From contig NC_080042.1 of NCBI RefSeq assembly GCF_012489685.1, forward strand, positions 42,150,066 through 42,214,065: a stretch of DNA of 64,000 nucleotides. Reading direction: 5' to 3'. The translations under genes were made by a program, and so were the position numbers. This stretch comes from Lotus japonicus. Lineage: Eukaryota > Streptophyta > Magnoliopsida > Fabales > Fabaceae. Of the stretch, positions 1-10,556 are shown piece after piece; within the stretch, counting starts at the first letter, position 1; each line of letters begins with the position of its first letter. The notes beneath the pieces were generated by a model, which was given only the letters and a program-made list of their open reading frames with translations, was not told where the DNA came from and searched no databases.

Positions 1-1
1 A

Positions 2-1911
2 GACATATCCTCTGAGATCAGAAGCAGACGGATGCCTCTGAATGACTACCCACTGTGGACTCAAGCAGACAATCCTGAAGCCATCAGATGCTATGTTGAA
101 GACCTCAGGGCTCAAGGATTCGAGATTGATCTTGATGATTTCTTCAGCAGACTGCCGCCAGCTCCAGAGTTTCCTTCTCCTCCCAAGAAGAAAGCTTAGA
201 GGAAGATGGTTCTGGAAGAATCCTCTGAAGAATCTGATGTCCCTCTGGTCAAGAAGACAAAGAGAAAGCCTGATGATGGTGATGATAGTGATAGTGAGGA
301 TGGTCCTCCAAAGAAGAAGCAGAAGAAGGTCAGAATCGTGGTGAAGCCTACTCGGGTGGAACCAGCTGCTGCAGTGGTCAGAAGGACTGAACCTCCTGCC
401 AGAGTGACTCGATCATCAGCACATTCAAGTAAGCCTGCACTTGCTTCTGATGATGATTTGAATTTATTTGATGCACTTCCCATTTCTGCCTTGCTTCAAC
501 ACTCCTCAAATCCCTTCACTCCTATTCCTGAATCCCAGCCAGCCGCACAAACCACCACTCCACCACATTCCCCAAGATCTTCCTTCTTTCAACCTTCCCC
601 TACTGAAGCACCTCTCTGGAATTTGCTTCAGAACTAACCCTCTAGGTCAGAAGATCCAACCTCTCTCATTACCATTCCATACGACCCATTATCTTCTGAA
701 CCCATCATCCATGACCAACCCGAGCCAAACCAAACAGAACCACAACCCAGAACGTCTGATCACTCTGTTCTCAGAGCATCAGAACGTCCTGCTGTCAGAA
801 CCACGGATACAGACTCTTCAACCGCCTTTACACCTGTATCCTTTCCAACCAATGTTGCTGATTCTTCTCCCTCCAATAACTCTGAATCTATTAGAAAATT
901 CATGGAGGTTAGAAAAGAAAAGGTGTCTACCTTGGAAGAGTATTACCTTACCTGTCCAAGCCCTAGGAGATATCCTGGCCCTAGACCTGAACGTCTAGTT
1001 GACCCAGATGAACCTATCTTGGCCAATCCTATCCAAGAGGCAGACCCCTTAGTTCAACAAGCTCACCCTGTCCCTGACCAACAAGAGCCCATTCAACCAG
1101 ACCCTGAACCCGAACAATCAGTGTCTAACCAATCCTCGGTTAGATCACCTCACCCTCTGGTTGAAACTTCAGACCCTCACCGTGGAACCTCTGAACCCAA
1201 TGCTCCCATGATTAACATTGGTTCTCCACAAGGTGCCTCTGAAGCTCATAGCAGCAATCACCCAGCCTCTCCTGCACCCAACCTCTCCATAATTCCCTAT
1301 ACTCACCTTCAACCCACATCTCTCTCTGAGTGCATCAATATCTTCTATCATGAAGCCTCCTTGAGGCTCCGCAATGTGCACGGTCAGACTGATCTCAGTG
1401 AGAATACTGAAAATGTGGCTGATGAGTGGAACTATCTGAGCACTTGGCTAGTGGCTCAGTTTCCAATTATGATGCAGCTCCTGCATGCAGAGGGAAGTCA
1501 GAGGATTGAGGCTGCCAAGCAAAGGTTTGCTAGAAGGGTGGCTCTTCATGAACTAGAACAGAGAAATAAGCTTCTTGAAGCTATTGAAGAAGCCAAGAGA
1601 AAGAAAGAACAAGCAGAAGAAGCTGCACGTCAAGCAGCAGCTCAAGCTGAACAAGCCAGACTTGAGGCAGAGCGACTTGAAGCTGAGGCTGAAGCTCTTA
1701 GATGCCAAGCACTTGCACCAGTTGTGTTTACTCCTGCTGCTTCTGCTTCCATTCCAGATCCCAAGCTGCTCAGAATGTTCCTTCCAGTTCTACTCAGACA
1801 AGCTCATCCAGACTCGACATCATGGAACAACGTCTTGACACTCATGAATCCATGCTGATTGAGATGAAGCACATGATGATGGAACTTCTGCGACGCACTG
1901 ACAAACCTTAG
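2..1911 (+). pseudogene. Extra sense ORF (aORF1) of Sirevirus copy 4, broken, 5' end outside window
   Basis: The reading frame starting at base 2 aligns along its whole length with residues of the long extra ORF at 17408-20304. It has the same acidic and lysine-rich stretches, the proline/serine-rich middle, the LEEYYLTCPSPRRYPGPRPE motif and an Ala/Glu-rich coiled coil near the C-terminus. Breaks seen: an in-frame TAG at 197-199, a TAA ending the frame near 637, and a frameshift near 1763, after which the last part (ending LLRRTDKP) continues in another frame to 1911. The product's function is unknown. In the family it lies downstream of pol, where some Sireviruses carry an envelope-like ORF. 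Confidence 0.8.
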
Positions 1912-2111
1912 TTTTAGGATCTCTTCTTTTTCTTCTTTTTCGTTACCTTTGTTTTCCTTTGTTAAACTCTGTTTCTTTTTATTTATTTATTCTCTTTTGT
2001 TCGTTTGTGATTATATATGCATAACTATATACTTATGTCACATATGTTTGCTAAACTCGTTTTATTCATAATTGTTTTGTGTTTACATCATATTTCTTTC
2101 CATCATATAAT

Positions 2112-2504
2112 CTAGAATGGAGGATCTCTCCTCATTCTTCTGCACTCCTGGCGCTGCTCTGACCTATCCTTCTCCAGACGATCCAGTACATGCTGGATGT
2201 TGCTGAGCCTGTTCTTCAGCTCATCCCTCTCCAGAATCTCTTCTGAAGTCTTGAGCTTCTCTTCCAAACTCTCTTTCTCTTCCAGCAGCTTGAGTTCAAG
2301 CCGGCTGAGTTCTTGCACCTCCTCCACGAAGGCAAGAAATTCCTTCAGGTCTCTCTCCAACTCTGGACGCAGGTCCTCTTCCAGCAGTGTCCGTGTCAGC
2401 TCCGCGATGGTAGTTGCACCCTCTGGATGCCTGATGTTCAGGAACAAGTCCTCTTCAAAGGCCTTCTTCCTCAGCTCTTCTAGTGCTACGTTGTATGATG
2501 CCAT
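2112..2504 (-). CDS. Antisense coiled-coil ORF of Sirevirus copy 4 (130 aa)
   Basis: An intact 130-codon ORF on the strand opposite to its host retrotransposon. It starts MASYNVALEELRKKAFEEDL and ends RRMRRDPPF. It is very rich in Glu, Leu, Lys and Arg with heptad-like spacing over residues 40-125, so a coiled coil is likely; no signal peptide or membrane segment is visible. It aligns without gaps to the 130-aa ORF at 16795-17187, with roughly 17 substitutions by eye. It stays open although the neighbouring sense ORF is broken. A TATA-like box lies about 50 bases upstream of the ATG. I recognise no family and assign no function. Confidence 0.7.
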   Translation of the reverse strand: MASYNVALEELRKKAFEEDLFLNIRHPEGATTIAELTRTLLEEDLRPELERDLKEFLAFVEEVQELSRLELKLLEEKESLEEKLKTSEEILERDELKNRLSNIQHVLDRLEKDRSEQRQECRRMRRDPPF

Positions 2505-2555
2505 TTTTTTTTACTGAAAATTATTCGACGTGTGAAGCTTACCTTTCTCTCCAAC

Positions 2556-2568
2556 GCTTTTTATAGGC
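2556..2568 (-). promoter_or_regulatory. TATA-like box upstream of antisense ORF
   Basis: Read on the minus strand, CCTATAAAAAGCG lies about 50 bases before the ATG of the antisense ORF. The equivalent place in the other copy (16735-16742) has TATATAAA, so a TATA element is kept with a base change. The spacing suits a plant TATA box with a short 5' leader. Inference only. Confidence 0.5.
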
Positions 2569-2676
2569 TTCACTTTCTCTCTGAAAGTTAATGCTCTTAC
2601 AGTTTCTCGAGGTTAAGTTCTTGGTAACTGACCCTTCTATTTACTCACTTGACCGGTGGTAAACGTTCATCCCTTG

Positions 2677-5600
2677 TGTAACACCCCGATTTCGGTGGCG
2701 TCACTTTAGTAACCAAAAGAAAATACTTTAAGCGGAAAAAACGTGAATTATTTTTTTCGACAATATAACTAAAGACAGAAAGCAATAAAACTCCCCAACA
2801 AAAGATAAAAGGAACTACTATACAACTATATATACATGCCTCGCTAAACACTACCACGTCACGAGTAACCTCCAGTGACGGGTGACAGAAAAAGAGTAAC
2901 GCCCGTAGGCAAAAGTACAAACCAAAAGAAAAGTCAAGTGTCCGCAACACTATCCCTCAAAATGAGAATGAGTTAGCCCAGATGGCCTAGAGCAAGACCT
3001 CTTAGCCCAACCAACTCTCTGTGATCCCCGTAGAGGAACCACACAAAAAGCTATAGGCGGGAAACTACCCTGTCCCCAAAGAAACAATGACGGTCAGAGC
3101 TAAGACTCTACTCCTACACTAATCCCATCTCGAGTAAGTCGCTCGGTGGCAAGCGGGGTCGACCACCCCTGAACCGTAGTCCTCCTGATCAAGCTTCTTC
3201 AACCTAGTTTCCCCTGAAGGGTGAACCATCGTGAACCGGTCCGCCATGGACATCTGACAAAGGCGTAGTCCGCCCAAACACACATAGAAGACGCGAGGGT
3301 CAACTCCAAAGAATTATATAAATATTAAAGCCAGATATATATATATGGGATAATAATTATTAGCCTCTCAGGCTTAGAGTTTAGGGATAACATCCTAGGG
3401 TTGCATATATCACAATGAATATAAAGATAATAATAAGAATTAGCATGCCTCAAGTAGGATAAACAGGTACCAATCACACTCAGCAACTAAGTCAGCATGT
3501 ATGTTGCATGAAATGCAATGCTGGGTAACAAAATGCATTCCGGAAGAAGGATGGACACCATCGAGTCAGCCCTAACACCGGCCAAAGTGGGACCATTCCG
3601 CTCGGGCGCCTCTTACACCACACAAAAGTAGTCAGATCAGCAGTGAACCCGTAGGTCTGCCATTCCGTCTGCTACTAAGGACCACCGTAGTGTCCTAAAT
3701 ATGGAAATCCGGGTCTTATGACCATTTTGGAATCCACCGAGGTCCGGTAATCCGCCGTGTATTAACCTCAAAATGAGTGCATGAATGCAAGTGATTAGCC
3801 AAACAACGTCTCCGACCTCACTCGACACGTCGTCACGTGTTCTAGCTAACTTATTGTCTCTAAAAAGCCTACCCTAAGGCAAACGTCGATTCTGCGACAA
3901 AATGAATTAATCAAAAGAAGAAGAATGTACTTTGGAACTCATGGTTCCCGGCTAAACTTTAGATAGCCAATCAACAAACTGCTCATCGAGCGAAAAGGTA
4001 CCGAGTACTTGGAAACTTATAGTTCCCGGCTAAACTTTAGATAGCCAAACATTAAACTGCTCATCGAGCGAAAAAGTATAAGCATACTCGGAAACTTGTA
4101 AGTTTCCTCAAGACTTGGACTCGACGACACTTCTCATATTTCCCAAACTAATATTCAGGCTCTAAGCTCTTATCTAAGGGTATCATTATTGTTCAAAGGA
4201 TTTAGAAATTGATTAATGTCTTATGAGTTTTCCGTGATAAAATAGTTTTCATTTTAATCTTATAATACTTCCTAAGAGTTTTTAGAGATCCCATAATCTC
4301 AAATAATTCCCTGAGAAGGTCTCGATCCATTAAAACATAACAAGGTCCGAACTTCGTTCGTCCTTTAAAACTCTCTCAAAATCTCATAAAAATTTGGCAT
4401 GACCTGCCCGTAATCCTCACTCCTCAGAATCTCATGTATAAGTGGAATAGCATAAATAAAACAGCTCAGTCAAAAGCATAAACAACATATTCCAACACAT
4501 CCTAAGTTAACCATGTAGCACATAGCATGTGAATCATTTAGCACACAATATCATGGCATAAAATACTCAACAAGTTCGGCCGAAGCCTCAGAAATCATTT
4601 CAGACATTTAGCAATTAGGTGCATAACACATAAATCAAGTCGAATTTCATCGACACCTAAAGCATTATCTAGTAATTCAGAGAGTAGCCCTCACTTGTAA
4701 CTCCTCCAGCGTTTTCCTCACAACCTCCTTCACGTTCCTCGCCTTGATCTCCAGGAAACTCCTCAAAAGAACCTTAAGCCAAAATCACAGAAATCAACAC
4801 ATTGAGTCAGAAACTCAGCAAGCAATAAGTCCTAGGGTTACACGGTACATTACAAACTCTGTGGTACGACAATCTAACGCGTTAAGACAAGTTTTCGAAA
4901 AAGTCGGATTTCCTCCCCCCTTGGTATAGCTCTCGGCCACTTTCCTTAATTGGGAGGGTCGATTTTTCTTCGATCAAACTTGGTTCCTAGGTTAACATAA
5001 GCCGTAACTAAGACGGTTCTAAGCTCGGAAAAATTTTCGGATCGAAAACTGATATAGGGGCAGTTTGGTCATTATTTTTAGCTCAGAATTTCAAAATTGG
5101 ATTTTTGAAAAACAAATTGGATGGGGACGTCCACAACGACGTTTATGACGACAAATCCTACTAGCACTAAGCCAAGTCGATAGATTAGAGCGTAAAGGTT
5201 GCGACTTTGCCGAAAAATGGGTATTTAGGGTAGAAATTGATCCCGGCGGCATTTCGTCGACATTTGACAAAATCTAATCCGCAGAACACGCTCAGGAGCA
5301 TGCAGGGAAGAAGTTTAGACGCTGAAATCAGCTGATTTGAACAGTTTTTCAAAAACCTCAAAATTTTGAACTCAGAAAGTCGCAGGAGAAATGGACAGAA
5401 ACGACGATTCGAAGGAGAGTATAGATTACCTACCTCGAGGTCTTCGATTAGTGACGATCGGTGAAGCAAACGGGCAAGAAACGACGAAGATCCGGATCTC
5501 TCTCTCTCTCTAGGAACTCGCGGTTTTGGGGGTGGGGAAAATGGGTTTTTTTGCAAAAAATCTAATTTTTCAAGCTATTTATAGGTTTTGGAAAAAACGG

Positions 5601-6259
5601 AAAAAATGATTTTTTTGCGATTCCGATTTTTCCTGCGCGTTCCTCTGCGCATTCTAAGATAGGTTCTGGCGACAGAATTCCAGAACTCAAAACAGGATTC
5701 TTGGAATTAAACCAAAAGATCCAAAATCGGCATAAGTCGGTGTAAGTCGGTTTATCCCGAAAAACTACTTTTTGCAGTGATCGTCGGATGAGAAAACTTC
5801 CTTCTGAAGAAAGATTAGGAATGATGAGAGAAGTAGGAGAACGCGGGTGGAATCTTCATTTGAGTTTCCGGATAGAAAAAGTCTTCATCGTCTGTCGATC
5901 TTAGGTTTTTCGAACTATCAGGGATTCCGTTTCGGCAAACTTCCGAGAATTGGAATTTGACGTTCGTACTTTCCAGGATTTCGCATCGAAATGGTTGTTT
6001 AAGGACGGAAAAGAGAAGTTCTAACATTTCTCTGAGGATTTTTTGGAATTAGTTTCCATCGAGTCCTAAAGCGTAAATTAACTATTCACTAATACATTCG
6101 ACCTAGGATTAAGCGTATGTTAGTCGTGCTATAACTCTTTCGGTTTTTCGATACATTCTTGGACTTTTCCTGAACCTCTTTCCTTCCCAAATTTATCTTA
6201 ATCAAATAACTCTTTTATTTTATTCACTTATCCAAAGCGTTAAAACTTGGGCCTTACAT
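2677..6259 (-). repeat. 3' LTR of Tekay-like element (3583 bp)
   Basis: Direct repeat of 10557-14133, with TG...CA ends. It contains TATA-like and CT-rich tracts and several short ORFs identical in both LTRs, none of which looks like a gene. The adjacent interior at 6260-6290, read on the minus strand, is purine-rich as expected for a polypurine tract. Confidence 0.93.
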
Positions 6260-6295
6260 TACTACCCTCCAAAAAGAAAGTTTCGACCTCGAAAC

Positions 6296-7693
6296 TTAAG
6301 GGTCAGTAAAAAGTTCTGGATACTGTTCCTTGATCTTTTCCTTCAGCTCCCACGTCGCATCGCCGGTGTCCTTGTTCCAAATAACCTTCACTAACTCGAT
6401 CTCTTTTCCCCTCAACTGCTTTATCCTTGTGTCACCAATGCTGATTGGCGGTGTCTCGAAAGACAAGTTATCCTTCAACTCAATGTCATCCAGCTCGATG
6501 ACGTGCGTCGGATCAGAAATATACTTCCGCAGTTGTGACACATGGAATACATCGTGAATGTTTGATAGAAAAGGCGGTAGTGCGATCTGATAAACTACCG
6601 GTCCTACACGACGAGTAATCTGATAAGGTCCAATGAACTTTGGCGTCAGCTTTCTTGACTTGATTGCTCGACCAACTCCTGTAGTCTGGGTAACTCGCAG
6701 AAACACATGATCTCCTTCTTCGAATTCCAGGGTTCTGCGCCTTTGATCTGCATAGCTCTTCTGTCTACTCTGAGAAGCCTTCATCTTCTCTCTGATCTGT
6801 TTAATCTTCTCAGTTGTCTGTTGCAGAAGTTCCGGTCCTACTAACAAATTCTCTCCATCTTGATACCAACATAAAGGTGTTCTACACTTGCGGCCATACA
6901 AAGCCTCATACGGTGCCATACCTATGGTCGTATGAAAACTGTTGTTATATGTGAACTCAATCAGTGGCAATAGGGTATCCCAACTGCCCTTGTTGTCTAA
7001 CACGCAAGCTCGTAGCAAATCCTCCAATGATTGGATAGTTCTCTCAGTTTGCCCATCAGTCTGTGGATGATAAGCAGAACTTAATCTCAGCCTCGTTCCC
7101 AAAGCATTATGAAGAGCTCCCCACAAATGTGAAGTAAACTTCGGGTCTCTATCGGAAACGATACTTGTTGGCACTCCATGAAGTCGCACAATCTCAGCTA
7201 TATAAATCTCTGATAGCTTATCCATGTTGTACGTAGTTCTCACAGGTATGAAATGAGCCGACTTAGTCAATCGATCCACGACTACCCAAATCGAATCATA
7301 TCCCTTTTGAGTTCTTGGCAACGCTACGACAAAATCGATCGATATGCTATCCCATTTCCATTGAGGTACATCCAAGCTCTGTAGCATACCTGAAGATTTC
7401 TGATGTTCCACCTTCGCCTTCTGACAGATTAAACATGCAGCTACATATCCTGCCACTTGTCTCTTCATCCCTGGCCACCAAAAATTCACCTTCAAGTCCT
7501 GATACATCTTTTTCCTTCCAGGGTGAATGCTCAACTTGCTTTTGTGACCTTCGTCCATAATCAACCTCCTTAAGTCAGGGTTGTTAGGTACGCACACTCT
7601 ATCCTTGCATCGCAGGATATTGTCACTCCCTACCTTGAATTCCGGGTCCTTACCCTGAATTACTAAATTCTTATTTTCCGAGTAAAAATTCAT
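6296..7693 (-). CDS. Integrase-chromodomain ORF of Tekay-like element (465 aa, pol remnant)
   Basis: Open frame holding the integrase part of a Ty3/gypsy pol. In order it shows the H-H-C-C zinc domain (HPGRKKMYQDL to CLICQ), the catalytic core with D in SIDFVVALP, D in SDRDPKFTS and the E region after YHPQTDGQTERT, then a C-terminal domain (FIGPYQITRRVGPVVY) and a chromodomain-like tail (VKVIWNKDTGDATWE). Integrase inserts the cDNA into the genome; chromodomain tails are known to guide targeting. The first Met is not a true gene start: upstream sequence encodes RNase H in another frame, so a frameshift near 7690 separates them. The integrase itself looks unbroken. Confidence 0.85.
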   Translation of the reverse strand: MNFYSENKNLVIQGKDPEFKVGSDNILRCKDRVCVPNNPDLRRLIMDEGHKSKLSIHPGRKKMYQDLKVNFWWPGMKRQVAGYVAACLICQKAKVEHQKSSGMLQSLDVPQWKWDSISIDFVVALPRTQKGYDSIWVVVDRLTKSAHFIPVRTTYNMDKLSEIYIAEIVRLHGVPTSIVSDRDPKFTSHLWGALHNALGTRLRLSSAYHPQTDGQTERTIQSLEDLLRACVLDNKGSWDTLLPLIEFTYNNSFHTTIGMAPYEALYGRKCRTPLCWYQDGENLLVGPELLQQTTEKIKQIREKMKASQSRQKSYADQRRRTLEFEEGDHVFLRVTQTTGVGRAIKSRKLTPKFIGPYQITRRVGPVVYQIALPPFLSNIHDVFHVSQLRKYISDPTHVIELDDIELKDNLSFETPPISIGDTRIKQLRGKEIELVKVIWNKDTGDATWELKEKIKEQYPELFTDP

Positions 7694-7975
7694 CTTGTAA
7701 CTGTTGGTCTCGGATTTCTTCCATCAATCCATTGGTGATCTTGATCGTCCCAAACTTCAGTTCTCCCTCAGATGCTCTCACATCTAAGCTCAAATCTCAA
7801 AATTGTTCCAGCAGTTGCAGCTCCTTAACCATCATTGATGAGATATGCATCTTCCTGCTCAATGCATCAGTAACAACATTAGCCTTTCCAGGATGGTATT
7901 GTAAGGTAAAATCGTAATCCTTGAGAAATTCCATCCAGCGTCGTTGTCTCATGTTCAACTCCTTCTGGTCAAACA
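7694..7975 (-). pseudogene. RNase H end of gypsy pol, remnant
   Basis: Minus-strand translation gives the typical end of gypsy RNase H: a [13 protein letters not shown] segment, then a PGKAN-type motif and DALSRK. An in-frame TGA near 7797 and the frameshift near 7690 separate it from the integrase. Reverse transcriptase is absent upstream. Confidence 0.65.
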
Positions 7976-9437
7976 AGTACTTTAAGCTCTATGTCGTCCT
8001 GCTCGACCACTCGTGTCGGTTCTATGTTGGAAATAACATTGGTTGACGCTACGTGCAATTGCACAACCTTAACCACTTGATCCTTTACTTTTGTTCGTCC
8101 AAAAATTCTGCTTAAACTCAGTACACCTCTGGCATTCCAGAGTGAATGTTCAACCTGTCCTCGTGATCTCCACTCATGATTCAAAACTTAACTCGGTCGC
8201 TCTATAACTCATAGACGAACTATTCCCTTGGAATCTACTAGTCCATTAACGTCGATTCCAACTTCGTAACTATCCTCATTCGCACCATGAAATCAATCTT
8301 CTACTTAGTCATCACTCAAAGTAAAACTCGACGTGAGTCTTAATACCTTGTGCATCGCTAGACCCAGTCCCTTTTAACCTCCATTCATCAGCAACTTATA
8401 AGCTAATCATCATCTTAATATCTTACAATCCTTCGTTGTCATCTCCCCTTTTTCGAGACTTCCCTTACTCGAACCATAAAACCAACCTTCACTTATTCAC
8501 AACCCACTTTACAATTACCTAAAATCCTTAACACTTCCCCCAAATCCGAACTTATTCCCTAGAAGATCAAACCAGAGCTGTACCTCAGGAAACTTAACTA
8601 GTCATTTTATCATCCGATCCCTCAACATTCGGAGGTTTAACTACAATCATTAATGCCAACACCACTAAATCTCTGATTCGAACATGATTTTCACCTCCCA
8701 AGGTCAATCTTAACCCTTAAATCCTCACTTAACTTAGTGAAATTCACTTGCTAACCCCAGCATGCAATATCGGAATCCATAACAAAGTTCCATTCACTCT
8801 TAGACTCTAAGAAATTTGTCCACCTATAACAACCTCAAGTATTTATCTTAATACTAACTCTTTATTTCCGTAACTAGATCGTCCTCCCATCAATCCGATA
8901 CTTAGTCTCTCGATCAAAACCCAACAAACCTTGAGTCCTACGCACTTAAGACAAGAATTCATAGACTTAAAACCTAAACTTTCACCACGTTTGGACCTCA
9001 AATGTCCTTTAATTCTTCAATACTTCTTAAATGAATATCCATTTCTTAAACTATAACTCCTCCCCAAAGGAGATCAACTACTTAACAAGAACTTTACTTC
9101 CCAACTCAACTAATCCTCGATCCAATCAAATTAATCTTACCAATCCATCTATCAAAGTCCATTGCCAGTTCTGATTCCGAATATCACCCCCTCAATATTA
9201 AGTTGATCAGGCCTAATACATCGAAGGTGAAGATTTAGAAAAACCCACTGGAACAGTCGATGAGTTCCTAACATCCAGTAGTCACAGTGATCTTGATATT
9301 AAATCCTCAATGATGCCGCTACGGAACTACACACTCTCGACACCATACATATACTATCCATACGAAATCTCTCTGAGATTCATCCTTCAGCTTCTAGCTT
9401 CTTGTTAAACGCATCGGTGCAAGACTACTTTCTAGGC
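7976..9437 (-). other. Degenerate interior of Tekay-like element, no intact ORF
   Basis: No protease or reverse transcriptase frame is visible. Bases 7975-8015 resemble the integrase C-terminal coding part at about 6470-6515 (a [13 protein letters not shown] segment against PTHVIELDDIELK). Bases 8090-8180 resemble the integrase zinc-domain part at about 7480-7570. So at least the left side looks like a second, scrambled and decayed copy of pol. The rest up to 9437 holds nothing I recognise. Confidence 0.5.
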
Positions 9438-10343
9438 TTAACGTGTTATTCTGAACCTCGTGTAACTTCTATAGTTTAAACACGAGCAATGGTCAAATAA
9501 AGTATTATTAGGCGTAATAACTATAAAGTCAATGCTTAAACAATTTAAGTAAAATTGGTGCGTCGCATGTGCTACGAGAGTAATGGAGCGTATTATACTA
9601 GAATGAGAAGGAATAGTTAGAAGGTTACCATCGTTTGTGCGCTCTCCTCTGACTAGTCCGTCAGCTCCCTCGCCGCACGAGACATAGACTCCTCCCCGTG
9701 CAGCAGGATGTCTTCCTCTTACCGTAGGCACAGATGGCTCAACCCTGGTTACATTGCAATCCTTGGCTTGATGCCCCGGGCGATTGCAGTTGAAACATAG
9801 AGGTCTCCCGTCTGGACACTTGTTAGAGTGGTGCCCCACCTTCTTGCACCTGTAACACGTTACTTGCTTCCTCGCCCCTTTAGATATGGCAGGAAGTTTA
9901 CCCTTCATCTTGTTGTCAGACGGTCCCGCTTGGAACGTCCTACAGTTCACGGCCAAATGTCCACGTTGTTTGCACTTGAAGCATTGTGGTCCAGTCACTG
10001 AGCACTGAAAGGCGTAGTGTCCAAGCTTTCCACAACGGAAACATGACACAGCCTCCTGGCCAATAGTTGTGGTCGTCGACTTGCGTGATCCTGGAATAGG
10101 GTCTCTTCCCTCAGGATGCTGGTATGGCTTCCACCGTCGGTGCTCCTGAGAACCTGATCTCACTGGTCCTCCAGCTCCAGCTCGATCCAATCCACTATGC
10201 TGGTACTTGGACGCCTCGATTAGCGGTTGAGGTCGTTCACGTGCAGCCTCCTCAGCGCGTCTGTAAGCGTCCTCAGCAGCCTGATTCATCATTGCCTCAA
10301 TCATGGTAGCTATTGCCTTTGCCATCCTGTCAGGGCTTACCAT
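9438..10343 (-). CDS. Zinc-knuckle gag-like protein of Tekay-like element (301 aa)
   Basis: The ORF starts at the ATG at 10343, about 200 bases inside the 5' LTR. The N-terminal part (about 95 residues) is charged and lacks a recognisable capsid domain. Four CCHC zinc knuckles follow in a row: CFRCGKLGHYAFQC, CFKCKQRGHLAVNC, CYRCKKVGHHSNKC and CFNCNRPGHQAKDC, the nucleic-acid-binding signature of Gag nucleocapsid. Most plant gypsy Gags have one or two. The last 80 or so residues after the knuckles look like read-through into non-coding interior. Most of a normal Gag is missing, so it is probably a deletion product that could at most bind RNA. Confidence 0.7.
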   Translation of the reverse strand: MVSPDRMAKAIATMIEAMMNQAAEDAYRRAEEAARERPQPLIEASKYQHSGLDRAGAGGPVRSGSQEHRRWKPYQHPEGRDPIPGSRKSTTTTIGQEAVSCFRCGKLGHYAFQCSVTGPQCFKCKQRGHLAVNCRTFQAGPSDNKMKGKLPAISKGARKQVTCYRCKKVGHHSNKCPDGRPLCFNCNRPGHQAKDCNVTRVEPSVPTVRGRHPAARGGVYVSCGEGADGLVRGERTNDGNLLTIPSHSSIIRSITLVAHATHQFYLNCLSIDFIVITPNNTLFDHCSCLNYRSYTRFRITR

Positions 10344-10541
10344 CCTATGCTTAGTCAAACAAACAGTTAGTACCCATCACAAGATAGTCTCTGGCACAAC
10401 TATACAATATGATCAAGCAATAACTTCAATCAATTCTAAGCGAGAAATCGCTTGGCAGACAATCAATTTTTTACTCTTTGCAGAGTCACACAACCTAGCA
10501 CAGAAGACCTATTCCCCAAAGACTCCCGAAAGACTCGACAA

Positions 10542-10553
10542 GCTCTGATACCA
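10542..10553 (-). other. Primer binding site (initiator tRNA-Met) of Tekay-like element
   Basis: Minus strand reads TGGTATCAGAGC, complementary to the 3' end of initiator tRNA-Met, three bases inside the LTR at 10557. It fixes the element's orientation. Confidence 0.85.
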
Positions 10554-10556
10554 CAA

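Larger units (their letters stand above)
1..2676 (+). mobile_element. Sirevirus-type copia fragment, 3' portion (copy 4), split by a gypsy insertion
   Basis: This stretch matches, in opposite orientation, the 3' half of the near-complete copia element at 14791-26928: the extra sense ORF, then a spacer, then the antisense ORF and its upstream region. It stops at 2676, where a gypsy LTR begins, and resumes at 14134-14614. The window edge cuts off its gag-pol side. It was the host sequence for the gypsy insertion. Similarity is strong but the long sense ORF is broken, so it is a decayed copy. Confidence 0.85.

Noticed and set aside
2645..2950. 101-codon minus-strand ORF with hydrophobic stretches, recurring at 10495-10830
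   Set aside because: Duplicated because it sits at the LTR edge; it crosses the LTR boundary, so its ends differ. Chance ORF.
5185..5556. 123-codon minus-strand ORF in the Tekay-like LTR (shorter version at 13063-13347)
   Set aside because: It lies wholly in LTR sequence, differs in length between the two LTRs because of one-base changes, and has no recognisable domain.
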